A stretch of 44,424 nt of DNA, taken from Planctomyces sp. (GTDB taxonomy: Bacteria > Planctomycetota > Planctomycetia > Planctomycetales > Planctomycetaceae). The position numbers and the translations under genes are program-made. Shown here piece by piece: positions 36,468 to 44,020 of the stretch. Under the pieces are notes generated by a model that searched no databases, had not been told where the DNA came from, and saw nothing but the letters and a program-made list of their open reading frames with translations. The stretch is from positions 1 to 44,424 of the forward strand of contig SXPC01000127.1 of NCBI GenBank assembly GCA_005778225.1, written 5' to 3'. Position 1 is the first letter of the stretch; the number at the start of each line of letters is the position of its first letter.

Positions 36468-37131
36468 CTGGTTAGCAACATCCATCGACACCGACGCCCT
36501 GTTATCCCTTCCCACTCTCATCACCCGACTGGTCCTCAGCCTCGTCTGCGGACTCACCGTCGCCGGCAGCTACCGATTGACGCAAGGTCGAATGACCACG
36601 CGATCCATGTCCCTCATGGCAACGCTGGTCCTGCTGACGATCCTGATCGCGATGGTCACTCTCGCCATCGGCAACAGCGTCGCGCGAGCCTTCAGCCTCG
36701 TCGGCGCACTCTCGATCGTCAGGTTTCGCACCGTCGTCGAAGATACCCGTGACACCGCATTCGTCATCTTCGCCGTCGCCGTCGGCATGGCCGCAGGCGT
36801 CGGCTACTTCCACGTCCCCCTCGTCGGCGTCCCGTTGATCACACTCGCCGCCTATCTCTTCCGCCCAAGAGATTCCTTCTCCTTCGCAGAAACCTTAGAG
36901 CGCACACTGGAAGTCCGCATCGGCATCGGCCGTGACATCAATGCACTCCTCGAACCAACGTTCCGCACCCACCTCGCCCATTGGCAACTCACCTCTATCG
37001 CAACCGCCAAACAAGGCGGCGCATACGACCTCACCTACCACACCCGCCTGCTAAAATCAGACAACGCCATCCCACTCGCTACCGAACTCAACCGCCTGGA
37101 AGGCGTCCAGGAAGTCGAGCTCCATACATAG
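36460..37131 (+). CDS. DUF4956 membrane protein
   Basis: 223 residues. Several hydrophobic segments lie in residues 15-135, including LITRLVLSLVCGLTVAGSYRL, LMATLVLLTILIAMVTLAIG and VIFAVAVGMAAGVGYF; the conserved VGALSIVRFRTVVEDTRDTAFVIFA stretch marks the family (DUF4956). The C-terminal 85 residues look like a small soluble alpha/beta domain. GAGGTGA lies just before the ATG. Family function is unestablished. In many bacteria it neighbours VTC-domain and CotH genes, as here, suggesting a joint membrane-linked role with polyphosphate or protein phosphorylation. Confidence 0.87.
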   Translation: MPDWLATSIDTDALLSLPTLITRLVLSLVCGLTVAGSYRLTQGRMTTRSMSLMATLVLLTILIAMVTLAIGNSVARAFSLVGALSIVRFRTVVEDTRDTAFVIFAVAVGMAAGVGYFHVPLVGVPLITLAAYLFRPRDSFSFAETLERTLEVRIGIGRDINALLEPTFRTHLAHWQLTSIATAKQGGAYDLTYHTRLLKSDNAIPLATELNRLEGVQEVELHT

Positions 37132-37157
37132 CGGAGTAGATCTGATCCGGGAGCAAA

Positions 37158-39065
37158 CTACTTCCCCTTCCACCACGAAGCCGCCCTCGCTTTAGCGCGA
37201 CTTCCAACTTCCGCTTTGAGAACACTCTTGATCAATATCCCAAAGTCAGAAGGATTCTCTGTTGTGACAACCAGGAAACAATAAAGCATCTCATCATTCG
37301 TCTCTTCACCCCAGCCCACATGCTGCGGCGGCGAACTCGGATTCGATGGATTGTTCTCCGAGTTGTCATAACTGGCGCTCGCTTCCAGTCGCGTTCCCTT
37401 CGGCAGGAACATCGGCTGCGTGTAAAGATAATCATCCTGCCAGTTGAAGTCCCACTGCTGAATATCAATCAGTTCTTTTCGCGTCCCGTCTGGCAGGACC
37501 GCTTCCGCATGGAAATGCTTCCCTAACAGGTGCATGTGAGGAATGACATTGAAGACCGTCACATCGCAGGGCAGGGTAAACGAGGCCGACTGCTTGTAAT
37601 CAGCATCCCCGGGAGGAATGTCATGGGAATGCGTCGAAAGCCAGATCGCTTCTGCAGCACGCTTGGGCTTCTTGACGAAGTAGATCCCGATCTTCGATCG
37701 ATCGCGTTCCACCTTCCCCGTCGGGTGGTAATGGTTCTGCATCACCAGATCAGAACCTTTTTTCATGGATCGACCATACCCCTCCGGCAGCAGGCGAGGC
37801 GTCTTCCCAGGCGACCATCCACCAATCGATCCCGACGGCACAAAGCCAGGCCCACCAAACGTCGAATACCCCATCACATCAGGTGACTTCTCATCAAGAG
37901 CACGAGCCTGCCCACGATTATCCAGGTACAACAGATTGTGGTGCACAACACGAGGATTGCCCGGCACAAACTCGACTCCCGCAACCAGCTTGTCTTCCGG
38001 GATCTCGATCGGAATCACGAAGTTCTGATAGATGTCAGCCCCGTCAGCCGGGATCTCAAACTCCGCCGGCATCTCAACAATCAGATCAGGCTCCCCCAGC
38101 TTCCAGCCAGAAACAAACGTCGGAAGCGCAGGCAGATCAGCTTCGTCCCCGACAGCAGCTCCGCTATCAGCCCACGCCTGCAGAACCTGAATCTGCTCAT
38201 CCGTCAATGTCCTCTGTTCTTCAAACTCCCCATGCGTTTGTGATGGCAACCATGGCGGCATCAACTTCCGTTGAACAACACGCGAGATTTGTCGCGAACG
38301 CTTCGCCGCATCGTTGTAAGTCACCAGTGAAAACGGCGCGATCTCCCCATCACGGTGACAGATCACACAATTCGCGAACAGAATCGGAGCCACATCCTTC
38401 GAGTAAGTCACAGCCGTCGTCTTCGCAGCCTCAGCTGGCAACGTCTCGTAGTAACAACCAATCGGCGTCGTGCGACTCGGCACAACAGCAATCCCCTTGG
38501 TCACATGATCGACAGCATCCGCAAGATCCCGACTCTCCGCAACAGCGCGACGTCGCCCCAGATCAACATAGCTATCATCGATTCGCCCCCGGTACGCGAC
38601 AGCTCCATCGGAACTGAGCACAAACGCCTCCGGCACATGCGTCGGCTGAAAACTCTTCCCCAGAACATTCAGATGATCCAGCAGGATCGGAAACTCAATC
38701 CCATACTCTTGGGCAAACTTCTGAATGTCAGCAGGCTTCGATGTCTGATCCGCCCACACTCCATAAACGCGGATCTTGTGCTCGCACTCACTCCAGCTCT
38801 TCGCCAGTTCCTTCAGCTTCGGCACGTACGAAGTCGAGATCGGACACTCGCCAGTCATAAAAACAAAGACCCGAGCAGCCTCACTGGACCGCGAGGAAAA
38901 CAGATGCACTTTACCCCGATGATCCAGCACCTTGACCGGTTGCTCAAACGGCGACTGTCTCGCTTCAGTTTTTGAGACGTTATCACCAGCATGAGAAACA
39001 CCAGGCATCGCCTGACACAACATCGCAGCCATTACAGCGAAAGCAACTCGATAACTCGTATTCAC
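37158..39065 (-). CDS. exported redoxin / cytochrome c / copper-monooxygenase-like fusion
   Basis: 635 residues from a GTG at 39065 with GAGG eight bases upstream. Signal peptide MNTSYRVAFAVMAAMLCQAMPGVSHA. Three regions: a thioredoxin-like redoxin domain (about residues 40-190; single Cys74 in TGECPIS, no CxxC); a haem c site Cys233-x2-Cys236-His237 in NCVICHRDGE with a MPPW segment that could supply the axial Met; and a domain like the catalytic core of peptidylglycine/dopamine monooxygenase (about residues 320-615) with possible copper ligands His376 (VHHN), His445/His447 (QNHYHP) and Met593 (NDEML). PHMHLLGKHF adds further His. It would act outside the cytoplasm; the substrate is unknown. 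Confidence 0.85.
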   Translation of the reverse strand: MNTSYRVAFAVMAAMLCQAMPGVSHAGDNVSKTEARQSPFEQPVKVLDHRGKVHLFSSRSSEAARVFVFMTGECPISTSYVPKLKELAKSWSECEHKIRVYGVWADQTSKPADIQKFAQEYGIEFPILLDHLNVLGKSFQPTHVPEAFVLSSDGAVAYRGRIDDSYVDLGRRRAVAESRDLADAVDHVTKGIAVVPSRTTPIGCYYETLPAEAAKTTAVTYSKDVAPILFANCVICHRDGEIAPFSLVTYNDAAKRSRQISRVVQRKLMPPWLPSQTHGEFEEQRTLTDEQIQVLQAWADSGAAVGDEADLPALPTFVSGWKLGEPDLIVEMPAEFEIPADGADIYQNFVIPIEIPEDKLVAGVEFVPGNPRVVHHNLLYLDNRGQARALDEKSPDVMGYSTFGGPGFVPSGSIGGWSPGKTPRLLPEGYGRSMKKGSDLVMQNHYHPTGKVERDRSKIGIYFVKKPKRAAEAIWLSTHSHDIPPGDADYKQSASFTLPCDVTVFNVIPHMHLLGKHFHAEAVLPDGTRKELIDIQQWDFNWQDDYLYTQPMFLPKGTRLEASASYDNSENNPSNPSSPPQHVGWGEETNDEMLYCFLVVTTENPSDFGILIKSVLKAEVGSRAKARAASWWKGK

Positions 39066-39228
39066 AGATCAATCCTCAACTCGATCAAGTCAGTCCGTTC
39101 GTACCGCGTTGAAAGGGAATCCTCAACAGCAGCGATCTTAGCCTGAGCGTCCAGTGAAGAATCGTGTAATTCGTCATCCAGTGGGAGTGCCAAAAGTCAT
39201 ATTCCGGACAGATTCTCACCAACATTCT

Positions 39229-39879
39229 TCATTTCAACCCAGCAGCCTGGGCTTTCAGAGCCGCCTGCGTCCGATCCTGAACCTCCAGCTTCTCAATAAT
39301 GCTCGACATATAATTCTTCACTGTTCCTTCCGCGATCTGCAGCACCTTGGCAATCTCCTTATTGCTCAACCCACCCACCAGCTGCTGCAGGACCGTCAGC
39401 TCCCGTTCCGACAGTAACTCAATCAGCTCATTCAGCTTCTCTGAACGCGGAGCAACCGCTTTACTGAACTCCGCCACCACCTTCGCAGCGACCGAAGGCT
39501 GCAAGGAAGACTCCCCCCGATACGCCAGCTGAATCGCTTCCACCAGACGCTCAGTCGGCGTGTCCTTCAAAAGATATCCACTCGCCCCCGCCCGCAAAGC
39601 AGAGAAGACCTCTTCGTCATCATCGAAGGTCGTCAGAACGATCACCCGACAGTCTGGCAACGTCGATCGAAGGATGCGCGTCGACTCGACACCATTCATC
39701 CCATCCATCCGAAGATCCATCAAAACAACATCCGGACGCACTCGTCTGGCAACATCAATCGCCTCCAGCCCGTTCCTCGCTTCTCCCACGACCTCCAACT
39801 TCGGCTGGACCGACAACAGCTTGCGCAACCCATCCCGAAACAACAACTGGTCATCAACGATCAAGACACGAATCGACAT
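39229..39879 (-). CDS. NarL/FixJ-family response regulator
   Basis: 216 residues. Receiver domain with acidic pair Asp9/Asp10, phospho-acceptor Asp55 (VVLMDLRMDG) and Lys in LLKDTP; C-terminal LuxR-type helix-turn-helix LSERELTVLQQLVGGLSNKEIAKVLQIAEGTVKNYMSSIIEKL. It activates or represses unknown genes when phosphorylated by the kinase encoded immediately upstream, with which it overlaps by one base (TAATG). Confidence 0.95.
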   Translation of the reverse strand: MSIRVLIVDDQLLFRDGLRKLLSVQPKLEVVGEARNGLEAIDVARRVRPDVVLMDLRMDGMNGVESTRILRSTLPDCRVIVLTTFDDDEEVFSALRAGASGYLLKDTPTERLVEAIQLAYRGESSLQPSVAAKVVAEFSKAVAPRSEKLNELIELLSERELTVLQQLVGGLSNKEIAKVLQIAEGTVKNYMSSIIEKLEVQDRTQAALKAQAAGLK

Positions 39880-41210
39880 TACCCCGGTAACCTCATCTCG
39901 AGTTGAACCCCTCGCCCCGGAACAACATTGATGCTCAGCTCACCGCCGAGAATCTGTGCCCGTTCACGCAGCCCAATAAGCCCAAACCCACCCGTCAGAC
40001 TGACCGCTCCTCCACCATTATCCGCAATATTCAGCCGCACGAAGTCATCAGAACGATAGTCGAGTTCCACATCCACTTGCGTCGCCGACGTATGCTTTCG
40101 CACATTCGTCAGCCCCTCCTGTGTCGCGCGATAAAATGCCAGAGAAACAGCCTGCGCGAGCACGCGAGGCGTTCCAGACACCTCAAACGTCGTCTGAAAA
40201 CTCTCACGCGCATCAGCAACAACCAGATCCGAAATCGCCTTCTCCAGACTTCTATTCTGCAAAGGCGAGGCCCTCAACACAGACACAGACGTCCGAATAT
40301 CAGCCAGCCCGCTCTTGGTCAGTTCCTCTGCTTTGGCAATCGCTTCACTGGCACTGGCAGGGTCCTGATCGATCATCGCCTGAGCGGCTCGCAGTTGAAT
40401 GTTGACCGCCGTCAGAACATTCCCCACGCTGTCATGGATGTTACGTGCCATCTCATTGCGCTCTCGCGTGATAGCAAGCTCCTCCGCCTGCACTCCATAC
40501 TGCCCCAGCTGACGATTGAGGATTCCAAGCTCTGCAGCCAGTAACGCCACCTCCGCCCGCCCTCTCTCAGCGCTGGCAGCAATCTGCGCAAATACAAACG
40601 CAAACACTGACCCCAGGCTGAACTGCAACAGGGCACGCAGTACAAACTCCTGACCATACACATCCGCAATCGCCCACCCAAGAATCCCCGAGCTGATCAA
40701 ATACGCCAGCAGCGCAAACGGCGGCGACAAAAACAGTGCCGCATGCCCCACGGGAACCAGCGGCATCAGCCACAAAAAGCGAAGTTCTCGAACATTCTGC
40801 GCCACATAAAACAACACCATGATCGCAGCATACTGGCCGGCGAAATGAAGCAAGACCCGACCCCGATCTTTCCCCATCAGCTGAGTCGGAATCGAGTCCG
40901 CACGAAACCCTCTCTGGAAATACTCATGAAACCGGCGCGTATTCCACAGACTCCACGCCGCAAAAAAGCCGGTCGCAATCACAGCCACCACAAGCTGCCA
41001 GCCAGACAGTTTCTTCCACGAATAATAAACAAACGGACCAACAGCAAGCAGGATCAACAACAGCAGCCCCGCCTGCCCCACATAAACCGCACGCCTCCGC
41101 TGCGTAATAAACGTCTCATCCCGCTCAGCAGACGAAACTCGATCGAAAGACAGCGACCCGATCGCAAGAGGACTTCCCTCGGAACTGACTGGAGTCTCAA
41201 TTCGATCCAT
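39879..41210 (-). CDS. membrane histidine kinase, HisKA_3/DesK-NarX type
   Basis: 443 residues. Several hydrophobic segments in residues about 43-210 form a membrane sensor without a large outside loop. Dimerisation box ITRERNEMARNIHDSVGNVLTAVNIQLR with phospho-accepting His259; the ATP-binding domain has NIADNGGGA and GFGLIGLRERAQILGG. It phosphorylates the regulator translated from the overlapping next gene. The signal is unknown; intramembrane sensing is suggested by the topology. The promoter region upstream contains an inverted repeat at 41300-41316. Confidence 0.93.
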   Translation of the reverse strand: MDRIETPVSSEGSPLAIGSLSFDRVSSAERDETFITQRRRAVYVGQAGLLLLILLAVGPFVYYSWKKLSGWQLVVAVIATGFFAAWSLWNTRRFHEYFQRGFRADSIPTQLMGKDRGRVLLHFAGQYAAIMVLFYVAQNVRELRFLWLMPLVPVGHAALFLSPPFALLAYLISSGILGWAIADVYGQEFVLRALLQFSLGSVFAFVFAQIAASAERGRAEVALLAAELGILNRQLGQYGVQAEELAITRERNEMARNIHDSVGNVLTAVNIQLRAAQAMIDQDPASASEAIAKAEELTKSGLADIRTSVSVLRASPLQNRSLEKAISDLVVADARESFQTTFEVSGTPRVLAQAVSLAFYRATQEGLTNVRKHTSATQVDVELDYRSDDFVRLNIADNGGGAVSLTGGFGLIGLRERAQILGGELSINVVPGRGVQLEMRLPG

Positions 41211-41299
41211 GGAGAATGTCGCTCAAAGATTACCACAGAAGGAACGCCCAGCCTGATCGACTGCAAAGCGTCGCATTATTCCATTCAAGCGCAGACTTT

Positions 41300-41316
41300 T
41301 GCAATACGCAATTGCA
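41300..41316. promoter_or_regulatory. inverted repeat upstream of kinase gene
   Basis: tgcaat-acgca-attgca (6-bp arms, 5-base spacer), 90 bases before the kinase ATG. It is a plausible binding site for the response regulator (autoregulation) or another factor. Confidence 0.4.
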
Positions 41317-41381
41317 TGAGTCGCATGACAGATCGCTCAAGCGGAAGGACTCACCTGCAACGTCATCTAGAGCAGGACTGT

Positions 41382-41439
41382 GTGTTCAATCCCTTGAACA
41401 CTGAACGTGTCGGCCGCCTTCCTCTGAAGGCTCTTTTTT
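41382..41439 (+). ncRNA. two hairpins ending in an intrinsic terminator; possible small RNA 3' end
   Basis: gtgttcaa-tccc-ttgaacac (41382-41401) is followed by gccttc-ctct-gaaggc (41416-41431) and a T-rich run (41432-41439) on the + strand. Both flanking genes are on the - strand, so this terminator would end a + transcript. A small RNA of roughly 100-200 bases starting somewhere in 41211-41350 is possible; no promoter was recognised. Alternatively it is the 3' flank of the leftward small gene acting in both directions. Confidence 0.35.
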
Positions 41440-41743
41440 AGAGCATATGGATGAGATGAACCGACCATTCACTCCAGTTCGAAACAGAGAAGTCGTCAAC
41501 AATTGCGTCAGGGTGTTCCGAAAGCCACCAGCGCTTGACGTCTTCGTATTCAAGTTCGTTTAATGTGAAGGGCGTCCAGCGCTCCATTCTTTGATCTTGA
41601 TCGCAGGGATCACTCCCTCCACTGAGGAACTCATTTAAAAGTCGCCTGGGAGGAAAATATCCTGACGATTCAATAACTCCGAAAATGCCAAAGAGGACTT
41701 TGGCGTTTTCGGACAGCACATTTTTGGCGATCTCTGTATTCAT
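41438..41743 (-). CDS. small protein of unknown function
   Basis: 101 residues from the ATG at 41743 (MNTEIAKNVLSENAKVLFG), with a weak AGAAG upstream; a longer frame up to 41836 is less likely. No membrane segment or known motif. Aromatic-rich C-terminal half: ERWTPFTLNELEYEDVKRWWLSEHPDAIVDDF. Composition and start context look like a real gene, but I do not recognise a family. Confidence 0.5.
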   Translation of the reverse strand: MNTEIAKNVLSENAKVLFGIFGVIESSGYFPPRRLLNEFLSGGSDPCDQDQRMERWTPFTLNELEYEDVKRWWLSEHPDAIVDDFSVSNWSEWSVHLIHML

Positions 41744-41854
41744 AAGTCGCTTCTCGAAACCAGACGTCGCTAAACACTGTGCGGTGATTACCGGCCTATA
41801 ATCGCGTTTCGCAAGATGTGAGTTTGCGCAGATCATGATTAAGTCTTATGCACT

Positions 41855-42289
41855 CTAACCGCGCTGCTCAGCGAGCGCCACAATAATACCTTCAGGGCCC
41901 CGGATGTAAGCAAGGCGGTAAGTGTCCCCGTAGTTCATTTCACCAATCAGCTCCGCGCCATAGGCGCGCATGCGTGCCACAAGAGCGTCGATGTCATCCA
42001 CCGCGAACATGAGGCGACGGATACCCAGCGTGTTGACCGGGGCGTTCACCGGACCAAACCTGATCGCATCGGGCGTGTGGAACTTATCGAGTTCAATACC
42101 CTGCCCATCGGGAGTCCGCAGCATCGCGAGGGTAGCCCGGACATCGTCCAGCCCGATCAGCCGACCGACCAAGGGCCCATCGACAGTCGTCTCACCCTCA
42201 AGTGTCAGCCCCAGTTCGATAAAGAACGCTTTCACAGCTTCGAGATCGTCGACCACGAGGAGGACATTGTCCATGCGTTTGATCGTCAT
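41855..42289 (-). CDS. VOC (glyoxalase/dioxygenase-like) family protein
   Basis: 144 residues. Two beta-alpha-beta-beta-beta modules: RMDNVLLVVDDLEAVKAFFIELGLTLEGE.. and IRRLMFAVDDIDALVARMRAYGAELIGE.. ending in YIRGPEGIIVALAEQ. Members bind a divalent metal and include lyases, dioxygenases and resistance proteins; here the substrate is open. Glu in GQGIELDKF and in the final EGIIVALAE region could be metal ligands. A strong GGAGGGG Shine-Dalgarno precedes the ATG. It follows the deoxyhypusine-synthase-like gene by 37 bases, possibly as part of the same transcript. Confidence 0.88.
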   Translation of the reverse strand: MTIKRMDNVLLVVDDLEAVKAFFIELGLTLEGETTVDGPLVGRLIGLDDVRATLAMLRTPDGQGIELDKFHTPDAIRFGPVNAPVNTLGIRRLMFAVDDIDALVARMRAYGAELIGEMNYGDTYRLAYIRGPEGIIVALAEQRG

Positions 42290-42326
42290 CGCCTTCCCCT
42301 CCTCAAATCACGCTAACGCCCGCCCG

Positions 42327-43298
42327 CTACCATCCCAGGACGTAGGCAAAAATCAGAGGCGCAACAATAGTCGCATCCGAGTTGATCGCAAACTTCGGCG
42401 TATCAGCATCAAGTTTCCCCCACGTGATTTTCTCAGTTGGGTTCGCACCTGAGTACGAGCCGTAAGACTCGTTGGTATCCGTAATCTGGCAGAAGTAAGA
42501 CCAGAACGGGACTTCCACCAGCATGTCCTGCTGAAGCATCGGAACGACACAGATCGGGAAGTCACCCGCAATCCCGCCGCCGATCTGGAAGAAGCCGACA
42601 CCCTCACTGCCGCAGTTCTTCTGGTACCAGTCAGCAAAAAACATCATCATCTCGATACCACTCTTCATCGTGCTCGGCTTCAACTCGCCACGCATGCAAT
42701 ACCCAGTAAAGATATTGCCAAGGGTGCAGTCTTCCCAGCCTGGAGTGAGGATCGGAATATTCTTCTCAGCAGCCGCAAGCACCCAGGCATTCTTCGGATC
42801 GATCTGGTAATACTGCTCGAGCACGCCCGAGCGAACAACGTCGTAGAAGAATTCGTAAGGAAGTTTTCGCTCGCCCTTGTCCTCTGCTGCTTTCCAGACT
42901 TCATAGATATGCTTCTCGAGGCGTCGGATCGCTTCCCCTTCCGGAATGCACGTATCCGTGACCCGGTTCAGGTGTTGATCGAGAAGCTTGCGCTCGTCAG
43001 CAGGAGTAAGGTCGCGATAGTTGGGGATACGGACGTAATGATCGTGAGCAACCAGGTTGAAAATGTCCTCTTCCAGGTTATTAGCCGAGCAGGAAATCGC
43101 AGCGATCTTGTCCTGTCGGATCATCTCCGCCAGCGACAGGCCGATTTCAGCCGTCGACATCGCCCCCCCCATCGCCAGCAGCATCTTCTTGCCAGACGCG
43201 TTGTGAGTACGCCAGCCTTCAGCAGCGTCAACGACCGTAGCAGAATTGAAGTGACGGTAATGATGTTTGACGAAAGTCGAAATAGGACCGTTGGTCAT
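42327..43298 (-). CDS. deoxyhypusine synthase-like protein
   Basis: 323 residues. The NAD-dependent deoxyhypusine synthase fold is recognisable: MLLAMGGAMSTAEIGLSLAEMIRQ, SANNLEEDIFNLVAHDHY, TPGWEDCTLGN, QIGGGIAGDFPICVVPML and the catalytic-Lys region ITWGKLDADTPK with Lys295 corresponding to the lysine that forms the enzyme-imine in eukaryotic enzymes (human K329). Eukaryotes and archaea modify eIF5A/aIF5A with it; bacteria have no such substrate, and bacterial relatives are thought to act in polyamine synthesis (for example homospermidine-type products). Which it makes here cannot be told. GGAGA nine bases before the ATG supports the start. Confidence 0.9.
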   Translation of the reverse strand: MTNGPISTFVKHHYRHFNSATVVDAAEGWRTHNASGKKMLLAMGGAMSTAEIGLSLAEMIRQDKIAAISCSANNLEEDIFNLVAHDHYVRIPNYRDLTPADERKLLDQHLNRVTDTCIPEGEAIRRLEKHIYEVWKAAEDKGERKLPYEFFYDVVRSGVLEQYYQIDPKNAWVLAAAEKNIPILTPGWEDCTLGNIFTGYCMRGELKPSTMKSGIEMMMFFADWYQKNCGSEGVGFFQIGGGIAGDFPICVVPMLQQDMLVEVPFWSYFCQITDTNESYGSYSGANPTEKITWGKLDADTPKFAINSDATIVAPLIFAYVLGW

Positions 43299-43437
43299 CG
43301 CTGAATGTCTCCATTTATCAGATGCTGCGACAGCAATGTGTCGCGGAATGTTTGCGCGAAATCAGTCGGTAATGACCTGATATAACAGATGCAGGAACAT
43401 TGGTCTAACGTCCCTGCGTTTTCAGGGCCAAAGCAGC

Positions 43438-43755
43438 CTAATGGGCAGTGAATTTCAGACCAATGATCGAGATGATCATCAGCGTCAGAAACATCATTCG
43501 AAGCGGGTTGGCCGATTCCCCCAGAAGAAAAATTCCCAGCAGAACCGCGCCAGAGGTCCCAATACCGACCCAGACCGCATAAGCAGTCCCAATGGGCAAC
43601 GTCCTCGCAGCCACCGCAAGCAGATACATACTGACGACAATACCAATCAGCGTCAGCACGCTCGGAACCGGCTTGGTAAAGCCTTCCGTATACTTGAGCC
43701 CAATGGCCCAGCAGCTTTCAATAAGACCAGCAATAATCAGTAAAAGCCACGGCAT
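43438..43755 (-). CDS. small multidrug resistance-family exporter, Gdx/SugE type
   Basis: 105 residues from the ATG at 43755, supported by GAAGG upstream; a longer frame reaching 43887 is non-homologous. Four membrane helices. The membrane-embedded Glu in the first helix (LLLIIAGLIESCWAIGLKYTEGFTKP) and the TLPIGTAYAVWVGIGTSGA segment are those of the SugE/Gdx branch, whose members export guanidinium in exchange for protons, rather than the EmrE branch. The signature Gly/Trp/Lys pattern is conserved. No guanidine riboswitch is evident upstream. Works as an antiparallel dimer; no second SMR gene is adjacent. Confidence 0.92.
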   Translation of the reverse strand: MPWLLLIIAGLIESCWAIGLKYTEGFTKPVPSVLTLIGIVVSMYLLAVAARTLPIGTAYAVWVGIGTSGAVLLGIFLLGESANPLRMMFLTLMIISIIGLKFTAH

Positions 43756-44020
43756 GTGACGCACCTTCCATAAGGCGTCGTCTTGTCTTAACCGGGTACG
43801 TCGCTCATCGTCCGGGCCAAAGTGGCTGTGAATGCGTTTTGTGTCGGTAAGGATAGGGTGGGCTTCACAGAGAGTCAAGGTGCCCAACGAGCAGTTCTCT
43901 AGCGCCAGATACTCGCCAGACGGGCCTTGCAGTCAACTCATGTGTCGGTCGGCTTGCATTGGAACATCGTCTCGATTCCACTTAGACTTCCAGCCATGAC
44001 GTTTACTCCGAAAGTTCTCT

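Noticed and set aside
41744-41836. N-terminal extension of the small unknown protein to 41836
   Set aside because: The ATG at 41743 gives a more natural start; the extension has no support beyond an open frame.
43756-43887. Guanidine riboswitch upstream of the SMR gene
   Set aside because: A cggacga sequence is present, but it does not sit in the hairpin loop expected for guanidine-II and no guanidine-I pattern is seen.
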